The notes below the pieces were generated by a model. The model ran no database searches. It had not been told where the DNA came from and saw only the letters and a list, made by a program, of their open reading frames with translations. A DNA stretch of 64,000 nucleotides from Protonemura montana (Eukaryota; Arthropoda; Insecta; Plecoptera; Nemouridae), in contig OX387606.1 of the NCBI GenBank assembly GCA_947568835.1, positions 22,917,225 through 22,981,224 of the forward strand, written 5' to 3'. Made by a program: the position numbers and the translations under genes. Position 1 is the first letter of the stretch. Every line of letters starts with the position of its first letter. This document shows positions 1 to 10,357 of the stretch, piece by piece.

Positions 1-2060
1 AAGACAGTAACAGATCGCGCTGCCTGGGCAACACATGTCAAACAGGAAATGGCGAGCGATTGGGAGAGGAAACTCGCATTATCTCCAATTAAACTGCTTT
101 CTGCACAATTGCGCGGCAGTAGCGAGCGCACGCGCCGCCTAAACGGGCCCCACTCGGCGCCTGCCAAGGGTGCAGCCTCGAAACCACCTGTCAAAACGAT
201 TCCCCTTTCGGCGCCTAATTAAGGAAAACCAGGCGACCGAGACCGAGACTCTAATGCGTAACCACGTAATTAACGTGGACACAATATTTTAAGACTTAGC
301 AAGGCTGGACGAAAAAGCCAGCCGATACACCAATAAGTTTCGAGATGTTTTCCGATGAAAGCAAAAACAAACATGTCATGCGAGGCCCAAGTCCAAATAA
401 TTGTTATTATAATATTTCTATTTATACGAACAGACCACCAGGAAATCGCCTTTTATTGGAGCACAAAGCCGACCAGGGCTAGGATAACCCTGCATTGCTT
501 ACAAAGAGCCGATGAGGGCTGTCACCTTGTTCCTGGGCTGGAAAGGGTCCTCCAGGGCTGTAAGAATGTCACTTATCAACCTGAACCTCTCGATGTCTTT
601 TGTACTGTGTACAAAGCTTCGCTGCTTCGATGGGAGCGCTTCCTGTGCCCAGATTTTGCAGCTGTTTACAGATTGACTGACCGCGTATTCCCCCAACGGA
701 GAAAAAAAATCGACTAATCAAAAAAACTTCGTGATAATTAGTAAGCGATGCTAATTCTCCAACGATACATTAATTAAATCCTTATCGACATTCTGAGTCA
801 CGAGAACTTTAAGTTATTGACTAAAGTGCTTCAAAGCATCGCTCGGTTCTTGAGAGATAACCGAAGCAAACATCAAGAGTTGGTGGAAGAAGTCTGCAAG
901 TTTGGCTGTCCTCGCGCGAGCTCTCTTTCTCACGCCGGCTGTCGTTTAAAGGTGATCTCGGGGTTCGATTGGCAATCAGTGAATCGCCTGGCGGGCAGCC
1001 AATACTTGGGCTGTCTCCCCTGAGGACCCCTTATAGACCCCCCCCCCCCATCGACCCATTGTCTTCCTTGGTGCAGCCGCACTGGTGGCATCTTTCCACA
1101 GCAATCAGTCACTAGACTATATCACAGCGTTGCAGGTGACAAGTGGTATCAATCAACATCGGTCGTGATTGAACGCGTTTGACAGTATCAACAAATCAAT
1201 GGGAATCATATTTAAATTATGAAATTCAGTGTAAATATTCATCGATGTCTTATGAAAGGTGTCCCATTTGGGGCTCATGTCACATTTGAATCTAGTTCAA
1301 ATGTAAACGAAACCACCGAAGCCTGCAATAATCAGCATCGAATTGACTTTCACGCGCAATGGTTTGCGGCAATGAAATGTGCGTACAATCTACGCACGAT
1401 CTAACTACGGGGGGGGGGGGGGGGGGGGGGGAAGGACTTTAGATTCCTGAGAAGAGCAGGTCACCCAGGCAGCCGTGTTTTTCGCGGCAAGGACACCGGT
1501 GACCAAAAGTGGTCACTTGACTATCTATGATCAAGTCCATTCCCTAAACGACCACGAAGGAAGGAACGAAGGATGGAGTTATCCTATCACTGAGCCGGGT
1601 TTGAGGTCCTAATATCGAATTCTTCTGAGTTCTGATTGTTCCTGAACGTACTTCCAATTTCGAACTAAGCAAAATGAAATAGATTCTCTTTTTTAGTTCT
1701 ACTCAACGGTTTCTCAAGCCCAAGACACAAACTTTGACACAAGTGTTCGGCTAAGATACCTTCGTGATTGTCCATGTAAAGACCAGTTCATTCGGTACGA
1801 AGGGCATCACTTTCAAATTGCGTCCTAGTAGGTTCTCACCTTTCATTCATAAACTCATTAGCTCTCAAAATGTATTGTTTGCTCTAGTAAAAAGTACAAA
1901 ATTTCCCGGGAAAAACTTTAGCTTTGTATGAGATCATGTATGAGCTGCTTACTACAGCGTTGTCGACATTGAACTACCGCAGGAAATCCTCAGGGAATGA
2001 CCCGGAAAAACCTAGAGGGGGTCAGGACCCCAGGGAAGGCCTAGGACAGACCGGAGCACC
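1..2060. other. No gene assigned; unresolved 5' flank
   Basis: Several short open frames occur here (for example 355-717 and 817-1023 on plus), but none has a recognisable domain, a repeat pattern matching the LRR gene, or convincing splice signals linked to it. A pure run of 23 G lies at 1409-1431. The missing 5' exons of the LRR gene at 3525 could be here or left of the window. Confidence 0.4.
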
Positions 2061-2497
2061 GAACGGTTTGGCGTGTTGAAAACACCGGTTCTCGTGAGAT
2101 CACCGAAGTTAAGCAACACTGCGCTAAGTTAGGTATTGGGTGGGTGACCACCATGCACATGTCCAATTCTGTTCGGGAGAGAGGTTGGAGGGATGAAAGT
2201 TAGTACAGCAACTTCATTCGCCTTGCTTGTCAATCTCTCAACAGCGTGGATTTGTGGAGGAATCCTGCTGTTTGCGTTGTACCGTCCTTCGGAAGGGAAG
2301 TTCAGCCGGTGATCCCTTTGGTGCTCTTCGACAGGAGTAGGCTATCGGCACCGGGTTTCCCCTCCTTCCTTCTAGGCTAGGTTAGGTTCATCACCATCTT
2401 CGTAATCATCCGCTCATTCACCGACGCCATTAGACCAGTGCCGCATGACCAGTTGTCAAAACAGTGCGTAGTTAAACCCCAATAATCAATCAATCAA
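2061..2497 (+). mobile_element. 5S rRNA-derived SINE, near full length
   Basis: The head (about 2085-2150) contains GATCACCGAAGTTAAGCAAC followed by a GGGTGGGTGACC block. These match the internal promoter region (box A, intermediate element, box C) of metazoan 5S rRNA in order and spacing. The body is shared with copies at 21.05, 54.12 and 58.0 kb. The 3' end is an AATC simple repeat (about 2480-2497), a typical SINE tail. It resembles the SINE3 (5S-headed) class. It lies upstream of the LRR exons in the same orientation. Confidence 0.8.
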
Positions 2498-3524
2498 CAG
2501 ACCGGAGTGCGCCAAAATGCCGACAGGGGGCTGGGACCGGAGGCTGCGGCTGGGCAGTCAGCTGCGCATAGCGTGCCAACTACTGCCAATCCGCGGTGAC
2601 CTGTCGAGGAGCATTGACTTGCCAGGCCACGCCGCGCCAATAGCTGCTATCTATACGTCACCGCTGACCGCAATCAATCGACGATTCGACGTACCACGTT
2701 ACGCAATCGGCCGGAGATGAGTTTCACACGAAATGTTTTGCAGGAATGGCGCTCGCGAAAAGTGCGATCGTTTGCGCTGATAACTCAGCCGTCTGCCTGC
2801 TCTTTAGTAATAGTCTATGGGAATTACGATGATGTACAGGATTGTGAAATCTTGGATGAGTTGAGTGCGTCATGTCTGTCACGTACTTCCGAAAGCCAGG
2901 CTGTTGGGTTGCGGGATTCTCATTTGACACCCTTTCAAATCTTCCAAACAAATCTCTGGACGTCGTGTTTGTCTTATTCTTACCTTAACATTGGAGTTCT
3001 GCCTCATCCGCGTGCTGCGGCCAGCCCAGGATCTGATCACTATTGTTTGCATGTTGGTACAGGCCAAGCAGCTTTTCATGACTCATTACCTAATGCGATT
3101 GTGGACAAAACCCTGGGATATCTGACCCTGGCTTGTTATATCTGAACCCTAAACCTACCTACCAACAATCCAGTTTGATGTGATTGATGGGATTGACGAT
3201 AATGGGATGATCATATTGTGAGCTCCTTTTGGTTTAAAAATCTCTCTCTTGAAATACCCCTTCCCCCCCCCCCCCCCCCCCCTAATGAAATATCGTTCCA
3301 CACAATTTGCGACGGAAAGTTCGGCGTCGACGCAACATGAGGTTCACGCTAAACTAACAGACGACAGTGTCTCCGTGGTTCACATTGACAACGTAGCGTG
3401 ACACTCTGCTCTGAGAGCATTGTGTTTGTTAACATTCCTTTTCACGGGCCTAGAGCGTGGTAACTGGGAAGAGCTGGGGTGCTGGCGTTACGAAAAGAGG
3501 GCTGATTAACACGGTACTTTGCAG
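2498..3524. other. Unassigned sequence before first identifiable LRR exon
   Basis: Overlapping open frames on both strands (2517-3145) show no recognisable domain. A run of 20 C sits at 3263-3282. The last part is intron ending in the TTTGCAG acceptor at 3524. Confidence 0.35.
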
Positions 3525-6500
3525 CTCGCTAAACGCCTCGCTCTTCGAGGGGCTTGCTCGCACGGAGTATCTAAGTCTGGCCGACAACTCCCTCCCCGAC
3601 CTGCTGGGCGCGAAGGGCATACTCAAGCACATGCCCCTCCTGAAGACGTTGGACTTCGGTAGGGTCGGCTTGCTGGCTCTCAACGAGAACGACTTTCAGG
3701 TACGGCATCTACCCATCATACAACTATCGTGAGATTCCAGGAGAGGGTGCCAGTTTGGAGGCAGGGCCTTCAGGTGCTAAACTTGCTACCAGGGAATAAG
3801 GAAGCACATTTTTTTGTAAGTTTAGAGAGATAACAATGGATATTGCTATGTAAAGAGCATCTAATACCGAGTGCTCACGCGTTACCGTCAATGAGCAGTT
3901 TATGGTGGAAGATCATAAGCCAATTCTGTTCGGGAGAGAGGTTGGATAGGATCGAAGCGCATCCACTCGGCTTGCCTTCAAATCTCTCTGCAATTTGGGT
4001 TAGTGTAGGAAACCTGGTGTTTGAGTTGTATCGTCCTTCGGAAGAAACAAACCAGTGACCACTCCTTCACGCTGCATCCGTTAGTGCACTAAATTCACTG
4101 ATGTGTTTCCTGTCTGCCGATCAGGACGTGCCCAAGCTGCAGCACCTAGTGCTGGCTGGCAACGCCATCACGCGAATGGACCAGCAGTCCATTCCGCCTC
4201 TAATCCGGCACCTCCACCTCGGGCGCAACCAGCTTACTGATCTCAACGGGACGTTGCGGTGAGTGTGGTGATTGCTGAAGTCTCTAGCAGTTTTCAGAGC
4301 ATATAATCTAGTTCCACGTTGTGGGAAATCCCAAGGAACCGCTTTGAATAGAATATTGTTGCTCGTGGAAAGCTTACTTGAAATGCACAGTCTTCTTAAT
4401 TCAGTTCATTTATCTGCCTTTTGTTTAATGCTAAATAAATTACACTTGCAAAGAAATATATAGCACTTTAGGTCCCTTTGAAGAAATTGGGAATGACCGA
4501 CAAAAAAGTCCCATAAAATGACTGCTAACATATCTCTCCGTCTTTCTCTCTCCCTGTAATGACTATGCACTAAGAGATTTAGGAAAAATGTGTTTATTTT
4601 ATTAGTTAATTTTTTTGGATCTAAAAATTAGCTGCGATACTAATTTGCTTGTTGCCCCTTCCAGCGACCTCTCGGAACTGGAGTGGTTGTTCCTTAACGG
4701 CAACCAGCTGACCTCGCTCGAGAACCAATTGCCACTGGGGGCGGCTAAGCTGAACCTGTTCCACATGGCACACAATCAGCTGGAGCGTTTACCTGCTGAC
4801 CTGCGCAGCTTCCTGTTAGTCGAGTCTATCTACTTCAACCACAACGCGTTGTCTTCATTGGACGGGGCGCTCCAGAAGGCTAGGAGGCTGAAGAGACTGC
4901 ACCTTTCCCACAACAACATAGCCAAAGTAAGCTCCTGTGACCTTGTGATTCCATCACAAGTTCTATCAGATTCCACAATCTCACAAGAAAGTCAGCCCAC
5001 GAAGGATAAAAAAGCTTCCCTCGATGCAAGCTGGTTTGACAGACCCTATAGGAATTAAATTTGTGGCTTCAAGACTTAGGCAGCGCTTTGATCTTCCACA
5101 TAATTGCGTAAAACGAATTGGTTAAAATTTGGGTGTGATATATCTGCAATTCCAGTTACCTTATCGTCACCTCTCACTGTATGGAGGTAGGACGTATGGA
5201 CGTGAAATATTACTGCATAAACAATTAATCAAGACCATTGGAAAATTGTGCGGTTGAATAGGCAAATTTTAACTGGCTATTTTAAAGTAAGATTTTCTTC
5301 ACATAATTTATTATCGAATAATTTAAGTGGCCAGGTCTCTGACCGAAATGGATTGTGATTTTATGGATGACTTTTTGTCGACAGCTCGCTGAGGATGAGT
5401 TCCTTGAAGTGGATCGGCTGGAAGACCTACAGCTTGGTCACAACTTGTTGACCTCGCTCAACAACTCCCTACTACCGATGAGGGCGCTGCGCAGTCTCAA
5501 CCTGACGCACAACCTGCTCACAGAGTTCTCCCTGCAGGAGATTCGAGGACTCAAAGGTACGTCCGCAAGCAGCAAGGTCCTGCAGGTTGTACCATAGGCA
5601 GGCTGGATGTATCACATAGAAGACCTGTCACCTGTGCTGTCACCTTTTACTTCCTTAGGCCAGGTTTTGCAACTTTCAAACTATTAACTTAAGTTGGAGT
5701 GAAAACAATTTCTTTGGCAATTGCAGAAAAATTCAATCTGCCATTAATTTAACTGAGATCATGTCAATCACTGCCTGTTGGCAAGATTCGTTTGCATGCT
5801 TTAGCATTATTTTTACTAGGGATCCCTGTATGGTATTCAAGTCGTATTAGGAATTAGCATACATTTTGTTTGAAGCTAAAATGTAGTTTATCTATACATG
5901 ATCCAGGTAGGATGCCACATACAATCAAAATAATCAAGAAACCATTCCATAAATTTAAAAATAATTACTCTTATTTAAACAACACAGCTATAGTTTTCTC
6001 AAAATATAACAAATAAAGAAATTAAAACAAGCACCCAACCAGATCTAAAATGATTGAGCGACTATCAGAAGGCTTACAATTGCATTAAAAGCCATGTCCG
6101 TGTAACTGCAATTGTGGTTATCGTGAATGAAAGTAGGTGTGTATTTGCTTGCTTGTAGCCTTGCGTCTCATCGACCTGTCCAACAACCGCATTAGCAAGC
6201 TGGGTGGTCGCATGGAGCAGAACTTGGTGGAGCTGGAGACTCGTGTGATCGAGCTAAAGCTGGAACACAACCTTCTGCAATCGCTGGATGGCTCGCTGAT
6301 GGGCTTGCACGGTCTCGAGCGTCTCAATCTCAGCCACAACCACATTGAGAGCATCGCACCCGACGATCTCATCGGTCTCGACCAGCTAAGGGTGCTAGAC
6401 ATCTCGCACAACCACCTCACAACGTTGGAGGAGACATCCAAGGTGACCTAGCATGCGGAGAACGGACCTGGGAGGGAAATAACCAGTCCCTGTTTTATCA

Positions 6501-8052
6501 ACAAGCCCCGGGGATAAATAGTATGCAATTTTCAAATGAATGTCATGTTGAAATAAATTCTAGCAGCTAACTGAAATTTGAAAAATGTGACAACTTTTTC
6601 CAAAATTGCTACCCTGTTTGACTTGTATCTATCCCTCCATTCGCGTGGTTTTGCGAGGTTCAGTGACTATTATGCTCTTAGCATATGCGTGATAATAACC
6701 TTAGCGGTATGAAAGTACCAGTTCGCATTGGTACGCATCACATGAGCCTGAATTCAGAGTAGTAATAATAAAGCGAATACTCCAAAATAGTGTCCAAAAT
6801 AGTGGGTTAGTACCTGACCCAGCTCAGTGCTGACACCGTGGTTCTTGTCATGCAGACGTTCCTCCCGCTGTTGGAGGCATTGCTGGCTTCACACAATGCA
6901 CTGACCGCACTGGAGCGAGACTTCCACGGTCTGCCTGTGCTCTGCTGGGCCGACGTCTCTAACAACCTGATCCGAGTTGTTGGCCGCGAGCTGGCTGAAA
7001 AGACTCGGTGCCGGATTAATGGAGTTGCCGGCACTCTGCATGTCTTCTTGCAAGTAAGCAATCAGCGAGTCTCCAATGGTAGACCAATAGATATTGGTAA
7101 CGTGATGGGGAGGAGGGGCGGATTGCTTGAAATAGTATCATGGTAACAAGCCCTGAAAATTTGAATAAAAAAATCTGTTACTAGCTGATCATCTATAAGC
7201 ACCGGGAGCTAAGCTTTAACTCGGCTTTGGGACCCGGCCACAGTCACGTGACTAAATAAGAAAGGGTAAGGAATCACTTTTTTGCTGTTGTAATTTCCAC
7301 GCAAGTTCCAATGACATCTGAGAGGGTTTGGTAAACAATTTAATGTGGCTGGTTTTATTAGAAGTTCACTGAATATTCAGTTTAGAAAGGTTGTGGGAAT
7401 CAAGAACAAACACAACCAAGAGCAACCAGGAAGAGAACACTCGGGCCTCTCTCCTCTGTCAACTGCAAAAATATTTTTTCTTGTCTTGCTTGCAGAGGAA
7501 AATTTTGCTAAGCAGATTAGCCTTAACTTGTTTGTGGCAAGCATAGCTTTATATTTATTTTCTGTCAGGCAAGGCCAAAATTAGATTGTGATATATTACT
7601 CAAAACTGTTGACAACAAGGACCTACCTTCTCTGCATCTTCACTTTGCTACTTAAGTCTAACCTTACCCGAGTGCTTCGCTTTCCTAACCCTTTCTAATC
7701 AAATTTCTTAAAAAAATCTAATCCTTACATAATATTGGCAGATGGTATCCCACGCAATATTATTAATAATCATATTGAAATATTCTGTGAATGGTTTCCC
7801 ATTGACATGTGGGTCTTGACTGCAGTAACAAAAGCAGACATAAGAGCTGTGCACAAAGCAGTCATATGCACACTCTTCTCCTCGTCAAGTGGTATTTTCC
7901 TTACGCAAGTGATTTTCTCGCAGGGTAACCCGGTCTTGTGCGAGGAAAGTCACAACGAGACGGTGACAGCTCTCGATTCGAGCTTTGCCAAGCTGCATGG
8001 ATTCATGCAGTGCAACGAAGTGAACACCACCATCGTCGCGATCATCGAGTAA
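3525..8052 (+). CDS. Secreted or membrane-anchored leucine-rich repeat protein (C-terminal 450 aa)
   Basis: Seven exons join with matching phases and GT-AG borders: 3525-3699, 4125-4258, 4665-4926, 5385-5556, 6159-6442, 6856-7053, 7924-8052 (TAA). The product is about 450 residues with some 16 leucine-rich repeats of extracellular type (LxLxxNxL), such as LHLSHNNI, LNLTHNLL, LDISHNHL. It ends in a C-cap region with GNPVLCEES. Several N-x-S/T sequons (NAS, NLT, NET) suit an extracellular protein. The first exon found starts with the third base of a codon, so at least one upstream exon (signal peptide, N-cap) is missing. No transmembrane segment is visible at the C terminus. Slit-, chaoptin- or SLRP-like ligand or adhesion roles are possible; I cannot name the family. 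The second exon lacks an in-frame ATG and would be missed by start-codon ORF finding. Confidence 0.85.
3912..4070 (+). mobile_element. 5S-derived SINE, internal fragment in LRR intron
   Basis: Body motifs of the SINE family are present in order: the ATTCTGTTCGGGAGAGAGGTTGG segment, a CGGCTTGCC segment, and the TCGTCCTTCGGAAG segment. Both the 5S head and the tail are missing. It lies in the intron between the LRR exons at 3699 and 4125, ending about 55 bp before the acceptor. Confidence 0.65.
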
Positions 8053-8660
8053 TGCAGTCAATCTCTTCCACTAGCGGCGTACGTAGTAGCTTTGCCGATA
8101 CCAAAATAATCGCACATTGTTTTCGCCATTATATTATTTTAGAAGCTAGCGATTCTTATTTAGTAGAAATAATTATGTTGGTCGAGGGCTAAGAATCGGA
8201 AAACAAGTTTACTTTTACCACGAAAGATATTTCAGTTACCATTTGCACGGTTCCGAATATGAAAGTAGGAACGGTGCGTTCTTTGCAGATAGTTTGTGAA
8301 ATATAGAACAAAAGCTGTAAATTCATGTCAATTTAAAAAAAAAAAATAGTGATGTTCTATGTAGCCTAGGCGTTAAGTTTGAACTGGATGAGAAGTTAAG
8401 TGTACCAGCAAGTTCCAGAAGCAACCATTGTTCTTGCCAAGCTTTAGACACTGTATAAAGACACATATCTTAGCTACAAATTATATTAGTGATACCTACA
8501 AATGCAAGCAAGGATATATAGTACAATAATCATGAGAAATAGTTTGTAGAGCGTTATTTTACAATAGTCACTATATTTTATTTTTTGTAATTATTATAGA
8601 ACCAAAATATTATTAAAAACTAAACACCAATAAAGCACGTCAATTACTTTCTCAGCGTTT
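8053..8660 (+). other. 3' UTR of the LRR gene
   Basis: AT-rich sequence after the TAA stop with no further LRR coding potential. It runs to the AATAAA at 8629 plus the usual cleavage distance. Frames crossing it are shadows. Confidence 0.5.
8629..8634 (+). terminator. Polyadenylation signal of the LRR gene
   Basis: AATAAA lies 577 bases after the stop codon, followed by a T-rich stretch. It is the best candidate 3' end signal before the minisatellite begins at 8706. Confidence 0.5.
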
Positions 8661-8705
8661 TAATGGTACTGCTGAGCAGGAAGGAAGCTCGTGTGTCAAC
8701 CAGGA

Positions 8706-9150
8706 CTCAAATAACCTGGATAGAGCATAGGATCCAGCCAGCTGATCTCAAATAACCTGGATAGAGCATAGGATCCAGCCAGCTGATTTCAAATAACCTG
8801 GACAGAGCATAGGATCCAGCCAGATGATCTCAAATAACTTGGATAGAGCATAGGATCCAGCCAGCTGATCTCAAATAACCTGGATAGAGCAGAGGATCCA
8901 GCCAGCTAATCTCAAATAACCTGGATGGAGCATAGGATCCAGCCAGCTGATCTCAAATAACCTGGAGAGAGCATAGGATCCCGCCAGCTGATCTCAAATA
9001 ACCTGGATAGAGCATAGGATCCAGCCAGCTAATCTCAAATAACCTGGATGGAGCATAGGATCCAGCCAGCTGATCTCAAATAACCTGAATAGGCTTAGGA
9101 TCCAGCCAGCTGATCTCAAATAACCTGAATAGGCTTAGGATCCAGCCAGC
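8706..9150. repeat. 41-bp minisatellite, about 11 copies (orientation A)
   Basis: Direct repeats of a 41-bp unit containing CTCAAATAACCTGGATAGAG and GGATCCAGCCAGCTGAT, with a few substitutions per copy. It begins about 70 bp after the LRR poly(A) signal. The same unit in reverse complement forms a second array at 21909-22345. Confidence 0.9.
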
Positions 9151-9434
9151 CAAACAAAATTGAAATCAGGCAATTTTGCCAACAGATGAGACCCTAATTT
9201 GGAGATATCCATGATTTTAATGCTTACTTTAGATTTTAGAAACATGTTTGTAACCAATTTTGACCATTGAATTGGTGAAAACCACGAAAAATACCGATAA
9301 AAAAACACTTAATGTAGCACGGGTCCTGGAGGGAACTCAAAATCAGGGACTTGGCTTGGCTTGGCTTGGCTTCAAAGTCTCTTCATAGGAATTGCTATCC
9401 AGGTGATTTGAGATCAGTGGCGCTAATATACCTA
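9151..9434. other. Spacer with a solo inverted 41-bp unit
   Basis: AT-rich DNA with a short run of GGCTT repeats near 9352-9372. At 9391-9416 sits a partial 41-bp unit (TATCCAGGTGATTTGAGATC) in the opposite orientation to the neighbouring array. The target duplication TATACCTA of the transposon occupies 9427-9434. Confidence 0.5.
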
Positions 9435-9921
9435 TGGGTCATTCCATGTGTAATCACTCACTTTTAATTAAATTTCACTTTGACCGACCCAGATTTTGAT
9501 GAAAATTGGTATACTTGTTAAGTTTGTTGACTTAGGGGCTATTTTTTTTTTTTTTTTTTTTTGGTCCAACCGTTCGGATATTACAAGGGGGGGAAGTTGG
9601 GGTCATTTTGCCCCCCGGGCGTGTAGTGACCACCCTTTCTACGCAATATCTAGGGTTCTATGGGAGCTACAGAGCTGGGAAAAAAATCATCTGAAAGGTA
9701 ATTTCATACCCTACCTGAATATGGAAACAAAAATGACGATATGTTAATACGAATTTAATTGTGATTTTACACATCTGCATTTTCCAAAATGACCATATCG
9801 CTGATGAGTCATTTTTGATTTGCCTGATTTTTTTTCTATATATACAGAACATACATATGATCATGTGTTCCAAAAATCAAGATGGGTGTTTTACCACTTT
9901 CCAAGAAAAAAAATTTTTTCT
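9435..9921 (+). repeat. Left terminal inverted repeat of the transposon
   Basis: About 487 bp that pairs with 13070-13547. The reverse strand contains a 68-aa open frame (9667-9873) whose mirror appears at 13119-13325 on plus. This identity is a consequence of the inverted repeat, not evidence of a gene. Confidence 0.9.
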
Positions 9922-10019
9922 ATAAAAAAGTGCCTTTTTGCCAGTAGAACAGCATTTTGATCACAATTATTGTGATCAGAGCACTGGCATATATTTTATA
10001 TTAAAGTTGATTTTTGTTT

Positions 10020-10276
10020 GCACAGTTGCATGTTCTTGAAATGTTATTCTCTACAATACAAATCGATTGTTTGCCATATTCCTGTAAATCATGGATCAAG
10101 TTGAAACAGTTCATAGAAGTCAAAAGTTTGTTCATTTCTTGTCTGGACTTGCATCTACAAGAATCTTAAAATGGTATTCCCTAGAATACAACTATAGATT
10201 GTTTGTCATGCTCCTGAATCATGGATCAAGTTGTAACAGGTTACAAGTAAAAAGTTTGGTAATTTCTTGTCTGGAC
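10020..10276 (+). repeat. Two tandem ~130-bp subterminal repeats upstream of the transposase
   Basis: Two imperfect copies (about 10020-10148 and 10150-10276) share an ATCATGGATCAAGTTG block and a TTTCTTGTCTGGACT block. They lie between the left inverted repeat and the ORF, where transposase-binding or promoter repeats often occur. Confidence 0.7.
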
Positions 10277-10357
10277 TAAAGCAATCAGTCTCTGGCCTCA
10301 TGTTGATGAGGATAGAAGCTAATTTGCTCTCAAGCACCTTTTATTTAGAGATTCATA

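Noticed and set aside
355-717. 120-codon plus-strand frame with a hydrophobic segment near its start, as a possible first exon of the LRR gene
   Set aside because: No acceptable donor in the phase required by the exon at 3525, no LRR N-cap pattern, and an open antisense frame of similar quality.
9667-9873. 68-codon frame whose protein is repeated at 13119-13325
   Set aside because: Both copies are inside the transposon's terminal inverted repeats; the identity comes from the repeat, not from coding selection.
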